64,000 bases of DNA from Streptomyces sp. NBC_00236 (GTDB lineage: Bacteria > Actinomycetota > Actinomycetes > Streptomycetales > Streptomycetaceae), in NCBI RefSeq assembly GCF_036195045.1, contig NZ_CP108100.1:2294001-2358000 (forward strand). The letters run 5' to 3'. Below the pieces are notes generated by a model. That model saw only the letters and a list, made by a program, of their open reading frames with translations, was not told where the DNA came from and did no database searches. A program made the position numbers and the translations under genes. Numbering within the stretch: the stretch's first letter is position 1; each line of letters begins with the position of its first letter. Shown piece by piece: positions 16,260-25,650 of this stretch.

Positions 16260-17084
16260 ATGACGCACGCGATGGTGAAAGGCTCGAACGTCCCCCTCGA
16301 CGCCATGGCCGTACGGGCCGTGCTGCGCTGGACCCCGGGCACCGGGGTCCCCGATGTGGACGCCTCGGCCCTGCTGCTCGGTTCCGGCGGCCGCGTGCGC
16401 TCCGACGAGGACTTCGTCTTCTACAACCAGCCCCGTCACCCCTCCGGCCTGGTACGAAGGCTGCCCAAGCGGAGTCTGCCCGAAGGGCTGACGGACACCA
16501 TCGAGGCCGACCTGAACGCGCTCGACCCCTCGGTCGACCAGGTCGTCATCGCCGCGTCCTCCGACGGGGCCGCCTTCGAGCACGTGCGCGATCTGCGCAT
16601 CCTGCTCTACGACGCCGCGGCGTCGGGCGGCGAGCCGCTCGCCGTCTTCGACGTGCGGCCGGAGACGGGCGCGGAAACCGCGATCATCTGCGGCGAGCTG
16701 TACCGGCGCGGCGATGGCTGGAAATTCCGGGCCGTGGGACAGGGGTACCCGACCGGCCTCATCGGTCTCGCGACCGCCTTCGGTATCTCTGTGGACGAGT
16801 CGGAGGCCGCTGCCGGGCCCGACCCCGCACCGCCCGCCCCCGCCTTCCCGCCGGCGCCCGGACCCGACGCACAGGTCACGGTCCAGCACCAGCAGCCCGC
16901 GTACGGCTACCCGCAGCCCGCTGTGGCCCCCGCGGCACCCGCCCCCGGCCCTGCCTACGGCTACCCGCAGCCGGCGTCCTCACAGCCCGCCTACGGCTAC
17001 CCACAGCCCGCGGCGGCGGCAGCGCACGCGCCGGACCCGACCTTCGTCCTGCCACCACAGGGGCCGCAGTTCATACGGCCCTGA
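16260..17084 (+). CDS. TerD-family protein with Pro/Tyr-rich repeat tail
   Basis: 274 aa. Residues 1-180 are a TerD domain ([67 protein letters not shown]). TerD domains bind Ca2+ and act in membrane-linked stress complexes. The C-terminal 95 residues are low-complexity with three copies of AYGYPQP, absent from the two short paralogs at 19209 and 19936. ATG 16260 is chosen because family members start MTHAM; an ATG 9 bp earlier is in frame. Divergent from the HpcH/HpaI operon. Confidence 0.9.
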   Translation: MTHAMVKGSNVPLDAMAVRAVLRWTPGTGVPDVDASALLLGSGGRVRSDEDFVFYNQPRHPSGLVRRLPKRSLPEGLTDTIEADLNALDPSVDQVVIAASSDGAAFEHVRDLRILLYDAAASGGEPLAVFDVRPETGAETAIICGELYRRGDGWKFRAVGQGYPTGLIGLATAFGISVDESEAAAGPDPAPPAPAFPPAPGPDAQVTVQHQQPAYGYPQPAVAPAAPAPGPAYGYPQPASSQPAYGYPQPAAAAAHAPDPTFVLPPQGPQFIRP

Positions 17085-17118
17085 CCGGCGCAACCGGCGC
17101 CAATCGACGACGCGCGGC

Positions 17119-17853
17119 CTACGCCCGGGTCTTGTAGCCGCGTCCCCACTGCATGCCGTACCCGTACAGCCGGTCCAGCTCCGACTGGAAGCCGTACACG
17201 AACTTCACCTCGCGCCGCACGATCAGCTCGCCCTTGACGTTCTCCATCGTGAACACGGCACACGAGCGGGCCTGCGGGGCCCGTTCCTCCAACTCGATCT
17301 CGATGCGCGGACCGTTGCCCGGGTAGAGCGTCACCTTCGCGTGCGTACGCTCGAAGGCCGGCGTCTGGTCGTAGATGTAGACGAAGCACAGCATCCGCTT
17401 GATCTGGTCACGCTGGTCGAGGTTGACGTAGACGGTCTCCCCGGAGGCCGATCCGAAACGGTCGTCGCCACTGAGCTTGATGTACGGCGGCGCATTCAGA
17501 TCACCGAGCAGATTGCCGAGCGGCTGCACCACGCCCTTGGTGCCGTCCGCCAGTTCGTACATACAGCCCAGGTCCAGGTCCACGTTGACCACACCCTGCG
17601 TGTGCGCCTGGACCACATCGGGCTGGAAGAGCTTCAGCGGCCGCAGCAGCCGGCCGCTCTGCCGTGACCGGCCCTCGATGTCGGACGAACGCATCTGCCA
17701 GGAGAGGTTGACCCGGAGGTTGCCGGTCAGCGCGCCCTGTTTCGTCAGCGAGACCGTGGGGTGCCGCCGCGAGAGCACGATGGAGTTGGTGGCCGCGTTG
17801 CCCGACTCGAACTGCGTCTCCCGCCCCGGCCACAGACTGTCCCAGAACGCCAT
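17119..17853 (-). CDS. TerA-like tellurium-resistance family protein
   Basis: 244 aa from ATG 17853. It has the features of the COG4110/TerA group: a long beta-rich fold with VVNVDLDLGCMYELADGTKGVVQ, PPYIKLSGDDRFG and a C-terminal LELIVRREVKFVYGFQSELDRLYGYG-like stretch. TerA acts with TerD-type Ca2+-binding proteins in the stress system. The gene is convergent with the TerD gene at 16260, 34 bp apart, and downstream of the DUF475 gene, from which a hairpin separates it. Function beyond stress association is not established. Confidence 0.8.
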   Translation of the reverse strand: MAFWDSLWPGRETQFESGNAATNSIVLSRRHPTVSLTKQGALTGNLRVNLSWQMRSSDIEGRSRQSGRLLRPLKLFQPDVVQAHTQGVVNVDLDLGCMYELADGTKGVVQPLGNLLGDLNAPPYIKLSGDDRFGSASGETVYVNLDQRDQIKRMLCFVYIYDQTPAFERTHAKVTLYPGNGPRIEIELEERAPQARSCAVFTMENVKGELIVRREVKFVYGFQSELDRLYGYGMQWGRGYKTRA

Positions 17854-17913
17854 CCCCAACCCCCACACATGTCGGCCCACCGGTCGCACGCGGCACGTGC
17901 GACGCACGCACCG

Positions 17914-17979
17914 CTGCGGGGCGGCTCCGGGCCGGATCCGGGTGTTCCCGGAACCGTTGCCGCACGAGCCGCCCCGCAG
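17914..17979 (-). terminator. Terminator-like hairpin between DUF475 and TerA-like genes
   Basis: CTGCGGGGCGGCTC (17914-17927) is the perfect reverse complement of GAGCCGCCCCGCAG (17966-17979), with a 38-nt loop that itself can fold. It lies just downstream of the DUF475 stop on the minus strand. Confidence 0.65.
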
Positions 17980-18004
17980 AGAGCGTTCCTCATTCCCTAC
18001 CGGG

Positions 18005-19138
18005 TCACACCCCGGCGGAGACTTCCGTACTCTCTTCGCCTCCAGAGGCCTCGATCGCCTTGTTGCGCCGGACCGAGGACCAGAAGGACCAGCCGATCAG
18101 GATGACGCCGACCGAACCGGTGATGAGCTCGTTGATCTCGTACTGGATCGTGACGAGCAGGATGACGGCCAGGGCGCCGATCGCGTAGTGCGCGCCGTGC
18201 TCCAGGTAGACGTAGTCGTCCAGGGTGCCCTGGCGGACCAGGTAGACCGTGAGCGAACGGACGTACATGGCACCGATACCGAGGCCCAGGGCCATCAGCA
18301 CGATCTCGTTGGTGATGGCGAAGGCGCCGATGACACCGTCGAACGAGAAGGACGCGTCGAGCACTTCCAGGTAGAGGAACATGAAGAACGCGGCCTTGCC
18401 GGAGAGCGCGATCGCGGAGATCTTCTTGCCCGACCGCTTGGCCTCTTCCTCCGCCTCATGCTCGCGTTCCTCCTCCTCCTCGAGCTTGTTCTCGAAGAAG
18501 CCGGAGAGTCCGCCGACGATGAGGTACGTGATCAGGCCCGCGATGCCCGCGAGCATGACCGTCTCGGCCTTGTCCGCGTGTCCACCGCCGTGCTGGTGCG
18601 CGTGGGTCGCGAAGGTCATGGCCGAGATCAGCAGGACGATCAGCGCGATGCAGACCGACAGCATGTCGACCTTGCCGAGCTTGGCGAGCGGGCGCTCGAT
18701 CCAGCGCAGCCACTGGATGTCACGGTCCTCGAAGATGAAGTCGAGGAAGATCATGAGCAGGAACATGCCACCGAACGCGGCGATAGCCGGGTGGGCGTCG
18801 GTGACCAGTTCCTTGTATTGGTCCGGGTCGTTGAAGGAGAGATCGATGGCCTCGATCGGTCCCAGCTTGGCGGTGACGGCCACGATCACGACGGGGAATA
18901 CCAGCCGCATACCGAAGACCGCGATGAGCACACCGATCGTGAGGAAGATCTTCTGCCAGAAGGCACTCATCTTCTTCAGGATTCCGGCGTTGATCACCGC
19001 ATTGTCGAAGGACAGCGAGATCTCCAGGACGGAAAGGATCGCCACCACTCCGAAGGCTTCCCACCCCCCGTAGAACCACGCTGCGACCAGACCGATCGCG
19101 GTAATCGCGAACGACCAGCCGAAGGTTTTCAGAACCAC
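18005..19138 (-). CDS. DUF475 / TerC-like integral membrane protein
   Basis: 377 aa with about nine hydrophobic segments. The TerC superfamily signature appears twice: ILSVLEISLSFDNAVINAG and YLEVLDASFSFDGVIGAFA, with the acidic residues in membrane segments expected to bind a metal ion. A charged loop (LEEEEEREHEAEEEAKR) lies in the middle and a His-rich HAHQHGGGH stretch before it. TerC proteins work with TerD proteins in metal or tellurite stress and in metal efflux. It is read leftward beside two terD genes, which supports a shared role. Confidence 0.9.
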   Translation of the reverse strand: MVLKTFGWSFAITAIGLVAAWFYGGWEAFGVVAILSVLEISLSFDNAVINAGILKKMSAFWQKIFLTIGVLIAVFGMRLVFPVVIVAVTAKLGPIEAIDLSFNDPDQYKELVTDAHPAIAAFGGMFLLMIFLDFIFEDRDIQWLRWIERPLAKLGKVDMLSVCIALIVLLISAMTFATHAHQHGGGHADKAETVMLAGIAGLITYLIVGGLSGFFENKLEEEEEREHEAEEEAKRSGKKISAIALSGKAAFFMFLYLEVLDASFSFDGVIGAFAITNEIVLMALGLGIGAMYVRSLTVYLVRQGTLDDYVYLEHGAHYAIGALAVILLVTIQYEINELITGSVGVILIGWSFWSSVRRNKAIEASGGEESTEVSAGV

Positions 19139-19208
19139 TGGCTACCCCATCATGTATGTAACGGGTCTCCCCCGAAGAGCACGGGGCTCCCCCGCGCCGT
19201 GCGCGGCT

Positions 19209-19784
19209 TTACGAAACGTTGACCCCGAAGTCTAGAGCGATGCCCCGCAGACCCGACGCGTACCCCTGTCCTACTGCACGGAACTTCCACTCACCGTTGT
19301 AGCGGTACAGCTCGCCGAAGATCATCGCGGTCTCCGTGGAAGCGTCTTCACTGAGGTCGTAACGCGCGAGTTCCTGGCCGTCGGCCTGGTTGACCACGCG
19401 GATGAACGCATTGCTGACCTGGCCGAACGTCTGCCCGCGATTGTCGGCCTCATGGATGGAGACCGGAAAAACGATCTTGTCGCAGTGGGCCGGCACCTCG
19501 TTGAGATTCACGATGACCGACTCGTCGTCGCCCTCGCCCTCACCCGTGAGGTTGTCGCCGGTGTGCTCGACGGAACCATCGGGGCTCGTGAGGTTGTTGT
19601 AGAACACGAACCATTCGTCGCCGAGCACCCGGCCCGACTGGCACAGCAGTGCGCTGGCGTCGAGGTCGAAGTCCGCCCCCGTCGTGGATCGTGCGTCCCA
19701 GCCGAGTCCGATGAGCACCTGGGTGAGATTGGGTGCGGCCTTGGAGAGGGAGACATTGCCTCCCTTGGCGAGCGTGACGCCCAT
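19209..19784 (-). CDS. terD: TerD-family stress protein (copy 1)
   Basis: 191 aa, standard length. [41 protein letters not shown] and [21 protein letters not shown] are diagnostic; the Asp-rich loops (DFDLDAS, GDDESV) bind Ca2+. GGGGAGGA precedes ATG 19784. It is a close paralog of the next gene (19936-20511), separated by 151 bp, which points to tandem duplication. Cytoplasmic, acting with TerC/DUF475-type membrane proteins in oxidative or tellurite stress. Confidence 0.95.
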   Translation of the reverse strand: MGVTLAKGGNVSLSKAAPNLTQVLIGLGWDARSTTGADFDLDASALLCQSGRVLGDEWFVFYNNLTSPDGSVEHTGDNLTGEGEGDDESVIVNLNEVPAHCDKIVFPVSIHEADNRGQTFGQVSNAFIRVVNQADGQELARYDLSEDASTETAMIFGELYRYNGEWKFRAVGQGYASGLRGIALDFGVNVS

Positions 19785-19935
19785 GGTGTGTCCTCCCCGA
19801 GTCGATGAACCGGTGATGAACCGGTGAATCCGTCTGTTGAGCGCGTCCGGCGCCGCACAGGGTGCGGCGCCGGACGGGAGTGCTGAAGCCGTGTCCGGGG
19901 CCACCGCCCCGGACTGCCTCATCCAAACGAAGGGC

Positions 19936-20511
19936 TCAGACGTTGACGCCGAAGTCCTGCGCGATGCCGCGCAGGCCCGAGGCGTAGCCCTGGCCGATGG
20001 CGCGGAACTTCCACTCCGCACCGTTGCGGTACAGCTCGCCGAAGACCATGGCGGTCTCCGTCGAGGCGTCCTCGCTGAGGTCGTAGCGCGCGAGCTCGGT
20101 GTTGTCGGCCTGGTTGACCACGCGGATGTACGCGTTGCGGACCTGGCCGAAGCTCTGCTGGCGGGACTCGGCCTCGTAGATCGAGACCGGGAAGACGATC
20201 TTGTCGACGTCGGCCGGGACTCCGGCCAGGTTCACCTTGATGACCTCGTCGTCGCCCTCGCCCTCACCGGTGAGGTTGTCACCGGTGTGCTCGACGGAGC
20301 CGTCGGGGCTCTTGAGGTTGTTGAAGAAGACGAAGTTGCCGTCGTTGCCGACCTTGCCCTCGGCGTTCGTCAGCAGGGCGCTGGCGTCGAGGTCGAAGTC
20401 TCCGCCGGTGGTGGTACGAGCGTCCCAGCCCAGACCCACGATGACCGCGGTCAGGTTGGGCGCGGCCTTGGTCAGCGAGACGTTGCCGCCCTTGCTGAGG
20501 CTGACTCCCAC
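19936..20511 (-). CDS. terD: TerD-family stress protein (copy 2)
   Basis: 191 aa from GTG 20511 after GGAGGA. It shares most residues with copy 1, including [64 protein letters not shown] and the Ca2+-binding acidic loops. Small differences lie in the 50-60 and 100-120 regions. The two may be made from one transcript since both read left with 151 bp between them. In S. coelicolor terD-like genes sit at this same place beside ahpE and aceE. Confidence 0.95.
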   Translation of the reverse strand: MGVSLSKGGNVSLTKAAPNLTAVIVGLGWDARTTTGGDFDLDASALLTNAEGKVGNDGNFVFFNNLKSPDGSVEHTGDNLTGEGEGDDEVIKVNLAGVPADVDKIVFPVSIYEAESRQQSFGQVRNAYIRVVNQADNTELARYDLSEDASTETAMVFGELYRNGAEWKFRAIGQGYASGLRGIAQDFGVNV

Positions 20512-20605
20512 GAGTCCTCCCATTGGTTTCTTTGGGGGCCGGCCGGTGCCGGCGCCTCCACGTCGTGTTGGCATCCGATCAACGAGTGGATCCTAGTGAC
20601 CGGTT

Positions 20606-20632
20606 CCCGGCCAAAACAGGCTTTTGGCCGGG
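20606..20632 (-). terminator. Terminator after ahpE
   Basis: Perfect 11-bp arms CCCGGCCAAAA (20606-20616) and TTTTGGCCGGG (20622-20632) with a 5-nt loop, just downstream of the ahpE stop on the minus strand. Confidence 0.75.
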
Positions 20633-20661
20633 GGTCGCCGCGAGATCCACCGGATCTCGGA

Positions 20662-21120
20662 TCAGAGGGCGCCGAGCGCCTTGATGTACTCGTTGAGGTC
20701 GCGCGCGTCGGGCAGGCCGTTGACGACCGTCCAGCGCACCACGCCCTCCTTGTCGATGATGAAGGTGCCGCGCACCGCACAGCCCTTGTCCTCGTCGAAG
20801 ACGCCGTACGCGCGCGAGGTCTCGCCGTGCGGCCAGAAGTCGGAGACGAGCGGGTACTCGAGGCCCTCCTGCTCGGCGAAGACGCGCAGCGTGTGGATGG
20901 AGTCGTTGGAGACGGCGATCAGCTGCGTGTCGTCGTTCTCGAAGGTGGGCAGCTCGTCACGGAGCGCGCAGAGCTCGCCCGTGCACACGCCGGTGAAGGC
21001 GAACGGGTAGAACAGCAGCACCACGTTCTTCTCGCCACGGAAGTCGGAGAGCTTCACGGTCCGGCCGTGGTTGTCCTTCAGCTCGAAATCCGGGGCCTTG
21101 GTGCCGACCTCGATCGCCAT
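20662..21120 (-). CDS. ahpE: AhpE-type peroxiredoxin
   Basis: 152 aa, the size of one-Cys AhpE peroxiredoxins. The thioredoxin-fold block [19 protein letters not shown] contains peroxidatic Cys46 and Cys51; the catalytic Thr is in FTGVC and the catalytic Arg lies in the [16 protein letters not shown] stretch. It reduces hydrogen peroxide and organic hydroperoxides in the cytoplasm. ATG 21120 gives the family start [14 protein letters not shown]. Its place between terD and DUF3052-aceE is conserved in Streptomyces. Confidence 0.95.
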   Translation of the reverse strand: MAIEVGTKAPDFELKDNHGRTVKLSDFRGEKNVVLLFYPFAFTGVCTGELCALRDELPTFENDDTQLIAVSNDSIHTLRVFAEQEGLEYPLVSDFWPHGETSRAYGVFDEDKGCAVRGTFIIDKEGVVRWTVVNGLPDARDLNEYIKALGAL

Positions 21121-21229
21121 GAAAACGCGTCCCTTCGCTACGTCACCGGGCTGGGCTGTCCGGGTGACTCCCACCCTACGCAGAGCCGCCGCGCGGCCGT
21201 GCGGCACCCGGCAAAGCTTCCCGCGGACG

Positions 21230-21262
21230 TGCGGGGAACATGCGGGGAACGTGCGGGGAACG
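21230..21262. repeat. Three tandem 11-bp repeats upstream of ahpE
   Basis: TGCGGGGAAC plus A or G is repeated three times in a row between the ahpE start and the DUF3052 terminator. The repeats sit where an ahpE promoter or operator would be; each contains GGGGAAC. Confidence 0.8.
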
Positions 21263-21281
21263 GACGTACGGGGGATGTACG

Positions 21282-21316
21282 AAGGCCCCGGACGGCGTGA
21301 CGCCGTGCGGGGCCTT
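21282..21316 (-). terminator. Terminator after the DUF3052 gene
   Basis: Arms AAGGCCCCGGACGGCG (21282-21297) and CGCCGTGCGGGGCCTT (21301-21316) pair with a single mismatch around a 3-nt loop, 17 bp past the DUF3052 stop on the minus strand. Confidence 0.85.
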
Positions 21317-21332
21317 CAGGGGCGAGTGCGGT

Positions 21333-21770
21333 TCAGCGCTTGGCCTTGGCCGCCTTCGGCGTGACCAGACGGCTGCCCGTCCAGTCCTTGCCCGCACTGA
21401 TGCTCTTGGTCTGGGCGAGACCGGCTGTCTGGGCAGCCTCGTTGATGTCGCTCGGCTCGACGTATCCGTCACGGCCGGTCTTCGGCGTCATCAGCCAGAC
21501 CGTACCGCCGTCCTCGAGCAGACCAATGGCATCCACCAGCGCGTCCGTAAGGTCGCCGTCCTCGTCGCGGAACCAGAGCAGGACGACGTCTGCGACGTCG
21601 TCGTACTCCTCATCGACGAGATCCTGGCCGGTAGTGGCCTCAATGCCCTCACGGAGCTCCAGCTCGACGTCGTCGTCGTAGCCGATCTCCTGGACCACCT
21701 GTCCGGGCTCGAACCCCAGGCGTGCTGCCGGGTTGGTCCGCTCCTCCGCGTGGTCCGCGGTCGCGCTCAC
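21333..21770 (-). CDS. DUF3052 domain protein
   Basis: 145 aa from GTG 21770, preceded by AGGAGG at a good distance; an ATG further up lacks a site. The DUF3052 region is LGFEPGQVVQEIGYDDDVE through DGGTVWLMTPKTGRDGYVEPSDI, then a basic Lys-rich tail. The domain is short, acidic and cytoplasmic, and widespread in actinobacteria without a proven function. It is divergent from aceE with 517 bp between, the arrangement seen in other Streptomyces. Confidence 0.92.
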   Translation of the reverse strand: MSATADHAEERTNPAARLGFEPGQVVQEIGYDDDVELELREGIEATTGQDLVDEEYDDVADVVLLWFRDEDGDLTDALVDAIGLLEDGGTVWLMTPKTGRDGYVEPSDINEAAQTAGLAQTKSISAGKDWTGSRLVTPKAAKAKR

Positions 21771-22287
21771 GGGTTGCCTCCTGATCATGTTTCGGAAAAT
21801 GCTTCAGCCACGCGCGTGCGCGGGGCGTTGGCCGTAGTCCACACGGGAGCGGCGGATCGCGCAAGTACCCAGCGCACGAGACCGCCTAAACGGTGACGTT
21901 CCCTGCCACGTCGCCGCACTGTCGGCGGGCCCTTCGCGGGAGCCAACGCTTCCGTCCACACCCTTTACGTCCTTGAACAGCTTATGCCGTATCGGTCCGG
22001 CAAACGGAGTCGAACAGCATTCGGGAACGTTGGGACCCCTTGGGCGTATGGTTGCGGTTTGGCCCGACCCATCCTGCCCGATGGCTCCCGACCGGCCGTA
22101 TACCCGCTCCGGCGCGGCCCGTGCACCCGTCCGGGAGACGGATTTCGCGACGCTTGCGGTTACCTCCCGGTAGAGATGACGTTTGCGTCCTCGCGGTACA
22201 CGATGGGATGGCGTACGCGCAGACACAGCGGGGGGACGCCTCCGTGACCAGGCCCCGTAGAGCAGCACCGAACAGCGAAGGAACAGC
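21771..22287. other. Divergent promoter region of DUF3052 and aceE
   Basis: No gene is apparent in these 517 bp. They hold the DUF3052 leader, a candidate ECF-type promoter (22024-22048) directed at aceE, and a 240-bp untranslated leader if that promoter is used. Confidence 0.5.
22024..22048 (+). promoter_or_regulatory. Candidate ECF-type promoter upstream of aceE
   Basis: GGAAC (22024-22028) is followed after 16 bp by CGTA (22045-22048), close to the SigE-type pattern GGAAC-16-CGTC. It faces aceE. Based on consensus match alone. Confidence 0.35.
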
Positions 22288-25029
22288 GTGGCTTCCGGAT
22301 CCGATCGCAACCCGATCATCATTGGCGGCCTTCCGAGTCAGGTCCCGGATTTCGATCCCGAAGAGACCCAGGAATGGCTCGACTCCCTCGACGCCGCCGT
22401 CGACGAGCGAGGCCGTGAGCGGGCCCGCTACCTCATGCTCCGGCTCATCGAGCGCGCGCGCGAGAAGCGTGTCGCCGTGCCGGAGATGCGCAGTACGGAC
22501 TACGTCAACACGATCGCCACGAAGGACGAGCCGTTCTTCCCCGGCGACGAGGAGATCGAGCGCAAGGTCCTCAACGCGACCCGCTGGAACGCGGCCGTGA
22601 TGGTGTCGAGGGCGCAGCGTCCGGGGATCGGCGTGGGCGGTCACATCGCCACGTTCGCTTCCTCCGCCTCGCTGTACGACGTCGGTTTCAACCACTTCTT
22701 CCGCGGCAAGGACGACGGCCGGGGCGGCGACCAGATCTTCTTCCAGGGGCACGCCTCCCCCGGGATCTACGCCCGCGCCTTCCTGCTGGACCGGCTGAGC
22801 GAGGCGCAGCTCGACGCGTTCCGCCAGGAGAAGTCGAAGGCGCCGAACGGGCTGTCCAGCTACCCGCACCCGCGGCTGATGCCGGACTTCTGGGAGTTCC
22901 CGACCGTGTCGATGGGTCTCGGCCCGCTCGGCGCGATCTACCAGGCGCGGATGAACCGCTACATGGAGGCGCGCGGCATCGCCGACACCTCCGATTCGCA
23001 TGTGTGGGCGTACCTCGGTGACGGCGAGATGGACGAGCCGGAGTCGCTCGGCCAGCTCTCCATCGCCGCCCGCGAGGGCCTGGACAACCTGACGTTCGTC
23101 GTCAACTGCAACCTGCAGCGCCTCGACGGGCCGGTGCGGGGCAACGGCAAGGTCATCCAGGAGCTGGAGTCGCAGTTCCGCGGTGCCGGATGGAACGTCA
23201 TCAAGCTGGTCTGGGACCGCTCCTGGGACCCGCTGCTCGCGCAGGACCGCACGGGCATCCTGGTCAACAAGCTGAACACGACGCCGGACGGCCAGTTCCA
23301 GACGTACGCGACCGAGACGGGTGCGTACATCCGTGAGCACTTCTTCGGTGACGACCCGCGGCTGCGCGACATGGTCAAGGACATGTCCGACCAGCAGATC
23401 CTGCACCTCGGGCGTGGCGGGCACGACCACAAGAAGGTCTACGCGGCGTACGCGGCGGCCAAGGCCCACAAGGGTCAGCCCACCGTGATCCTGGCGCAGA
23501 CGGTCAAGGGCTGGACGCTGGGGCCGAACTTCGAGGGCCGCAACGCGACCCACCAGATGAAGAAGCTCACGGCCGAGGACCTCAAGCGTTTCCGGGACCG
23601 GCTGCACATCCCGATCGCGGACAAGGATCTGGAGGACGGCAACCCGCCGTACTACCACCCGGGCCGCGACTCGGAGGAGATCCAGTACATGCACGACCGC
23701 CGCAAGGGTCTGGGCGGTTACGTCCCGACGCGTGTGGTGCGGGCGAAGCCGCTGGCCCTGCCCGGGGACAAGACGTACGCGACCGCGAAGAAGGGTTCGG
23801 GTCAGCAGTCGATCGCCACCACCATGGCGTTCGTCCGCATCCTGAAGGAACTCATGCGGGACAAGGAGATCGGCAAGCGTTTCGTGCTGATCGCGCCCGA
23901 CGAGTACCGCACCTTCGGCATGGACGCGTTCTTCCCGAGCGCGAAGATCTACAACCCGCTCGGCCAGCAGTACGAGTCGGTGGACCGCGATCTGCTGCTC
24001 GCGTACAAGGAGTCGCCGACCGGGCAGATGCTGCACGACGGCATCTCCGAGGCGGGCTGCACGGCCTCGCTGATCGCCGCGGGTTCGGCGTACGCCACGC
24101 ACGGCGAGCCGCTGATCCCGGTGTACGTCTTCTACTCGATGTTCGGTTTCCAGCGCACGGGTGACCAGTTCTGGCAGATGGCCGACCAGCTCGCGCGCGG
24201 CTTCGTGCTGGGCGCGACCGCCGGCCGTACGACGCTGACGGGCGAGGGCCTCCAGCACGCGGACGGCCACTCGCAGCTGCTCGCCTCGACCAACCCGGGC
24301 TGTGTCGCGTACGACCCGGCGTTCGGGTTCGAGATCGCGCACATCGTCCAGGACGGTCTGCGCAGGATGTACGGCGGGACGCCCGAGGAGAACGAGGACG
24401 TCTTCTACTACCTCACCGTCTACAACGAGCCGATCCAGCACCCGGCCGAGCCCGCCGACGTGGACGTCGACGGCATCCTGAAGGGCGTCTACCGCTACAG
24501 CAGCGGCGAGAGGGGCGCGATCCCGGCCCAGATCATGGCGTCCGGCGTGGCGGTCCCCTGGGCGGTCGAGGCGCAGCGCATCCTCGCCGACGAGTGGAAC
24601 GTGAAGGCGGACGTCTGGTCGGCGACCTCCTGGAACGAGCTGCGGCGCGAGGCCGTGGACGTGGAGCGGTACAACCTGCTGCACCCGGAGGAGGAGCAGC
24701 GCGTTCCTTACGTGACGCGCAAGCTCTCCGGCGCGCAGGGGCCGTTCGTGGCGGTCTCGGACTGGATGCGGTCCGTGCCGGACCAGATCGCGCGCTGGGT
24801 GCCCGGTGCGTACCAGTCGCTGGGTGCGGACGGGTTCGGTTTCGCGGACACGCGCGGCGCCGCTCGCCGGTTCTTCCACATCGACGCGCAGTCGATCGTC
24901 CTGGCGGTGCTCACGGAGCTCGCGAAGGAGGGGAAGATCGACCGTTCGGCGCTGAAGACCGCGGTCGACCGTTACGACCTCCTGGACGTGACCGCGGCCG
25001 ACCCCGGTGCGGCCGGCGGCGACGCGTAG
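22288..25029 (+). CDS. aceE: Pyruvate dehydrogenase E1 component, homodimeric
   Basis: 913 aa, full length for the homodimeric E1 type. It decarboxylates pyruvate with thiamine diphosphate and acetylates lipoyl-E2. The ThDP signature runs from [17 protein letters not shown] (about residue 244) to [17 protein letters not shown]; the N-terminal [22 protein letters not shown] block and the transketolase-like C-terminal domain ([15 protein letters not shown] onward) are intact. GTG 22288 follows GAAGGAAC. Monocistronic, ended by the hairpin at 25046-25083. It supplies acetyl-CoA to the fatty acid operon further right. Confidence 0.97.
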   Translation: MASGSDRNPIIIGGLPSQVPDFDPEETQEWLDSLDAAVDERGRERARYLMLRLIERAREKRVAVPEMRSTDYVNTIATKDEPFFPGDEEIERKVLNATRWNAAVMVSRAQRPGIGVGGHIATFASSASLYDVGFNHFFRGKDDGRGGDQIFFQGHASPGIYARAFLLDRLSEAQLDAFRQEKSKAPNGLSSYPHPRLMPDFWEFPTVSMGLGPLGAIYQARMNRYMEARGIADTSDSHVWAYLGDGEMDEPESLGQLSIAAREGLDNLTFVVNCNLQRLDGPVRGNGKVIQELESQFRGAGWNVIKLVWDRSWDPLLAQDRTGILVNKLNTTPDGQFQTYATETGAYIREHFFGDDPRLRDMVKDMSDQQILHLGRGGHDHKKVYAAYAAAKAHKGQPTVILAQTVKGWTLGPNFEGRNATHQMKKLTAEDLKRFRDRLHIPIADKDLEDGNPPYYHPGRDSEEIQYMHDRRKGLGGYVPTRVVRAKPLALPGDKTYATAKKGSGQQSIATTMAFVRILKELMRDKEIGKRFVLIAPDEYRTFGMDAFFPSAKIYNPLGQQYESVDRDLLLAYKESPTGQMLHDGISEAGCTASLIAAGSAYATHGEPLIPVYVFYSMFGFQRTGDQFWQMADQLARGFVLGATAGRTTLTGEGLQHADGHSQLLASTNPGCVAYDPAFGFEIAHIVQDGLRRMYGGTPEENEDVFYYLTVYNEPIQHPAEPADVDVDGILKGVYRYSSGERGAIPAQIMASGVAVPWAVEAQRILADEWNVKADVWSATSWNELRREAVDVERYNLLHPEEEQRVPYVTRKLSGAQGPFVAVSDWMRSVPDQIARWVPGAYQSLGADGFGFADTRGAARRFFHIDAQSIVLAVLTELAKEGKIDRSALKTAVDRYDLLDVTAADPGAAGGDA

Positions 25030-25045
25030 GGAAGCGACGCACGAC

Positions 25046-25083
25046 GCGGGGCGGCAGGACCTGGAGTGGTCCGGCCGCCCCGC
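25046..25083. terminator. Bidirectional terminator between aceE and the I36 gene
   Basis: GCGGGGCGG (25046-25054) pairs with CCGCCCCGC (25075-25083), and GGACC (25057-25061) pairs with GGTCC (25068-25072) inside. The stem lies between the two convergent genes. Confidence 0.8.
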
Positions 25084-25110
25084 GGTGCTGTGTGCGGTGT
25101 GCTGTGCGGG

Positions 25111-25473
25111 TCAGTTCTCCCAGATCTTGAAGGCCCGTACCTGATACGGGGTGCGCGGGGTCCAGGTGCCTCCGCCCGGATAGGTCTCGAACTCGCCGGT
25201 CTCCTCGCACTCCGCCGACTGGTAGGTGGTGACCGGCCTGCCGGTGCGGTTGGCCAGCGACTGGACGGTGGCACCCGGCTTCAGCGGTACGCAGCTCTCG
25301 ATGTCGATGGTGGACAGCTCGTGGACCTGTCGGGTGCCGGTGAAGTCGGGCTTGGCCCAGAGGCAGAGCTGGCCGGCCCGGCAGTCCCCGAGCCGGCCGG
25401 ACACGGCCTGGACCGGGGCCTGTGGGATCAGGGCGGTGGCGGCCAGGGCGGCCGCGACAACGGTCGTACGCAT
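25111..25473 (-). CDS. Small secreted protein, peptidase inhibitor family I36-like
   Basis: 120 aa from ATG 25473. A Sec signal peptide is clear (MRTTVVAAALAATALIPQAPVQA). The mature part has CRAGQLCLWAKPDFTGTRQ, the opening of I36/beta-gamma-crystallin-like actinobacterial proteins (SMI metalloprotease inhibitor type), and four Cys that can form two disulfides. It would be exported and fold into a small beta domain; inhibition of a metalloprotease is known for the family founder only. It is convergent with aceE. Confidence 0.85.
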   Translation of the reverse strand: MRTTVVAAALAATALIPQAPVQAVSGRLGDCRAGQLCLWAKPDFTGTRQVHELSTIDIESCVPLKPGATVQSLANRTGRPVTTYQSAECEETGEFETYPGGGTWTPRTPYQVRAFKIWEN

Positions 25474-25575
25474 ACGAATCAACCCCCGTGCTGATGTGGA
25501 TCTTTCCCACCCCACCCTGAGCTGCGCGGCAGCGGTACGGGAAGGGGCCGGAGGCCGGGACCACCCTGATAGGCG

Positions 25576-25607
25576 ACAGCCCCGCCGGAACGTTCCGGCG
25601 GGGCTGT
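25576..25607 (-). terminator. Terminator after the MFS efflux gene
   Basis: Perfect 15-bp arms ACAGCCCCGCCGGAA (25576-25590) and TTCCGGCGGGGCTGT (25593-25607) with a 2-nt centre, located 44 bp beyond the MFS stop on the minus strand. Confidence 0.88.
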
Positions 25608-25650
25608 TGGACGCGCTGTGTTGACGCTGTGGGGCGCCCACGGGGGCGGG

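Noticed and set aside
21982..24879. Very long minus-strand open frame opposite aceE
   Set aside because: High-GC coding DNA often leaves the antisense frame open. Its protein is rich in Arg, Val and His without a recognisable domain, and aceE is certain on the plus strand.
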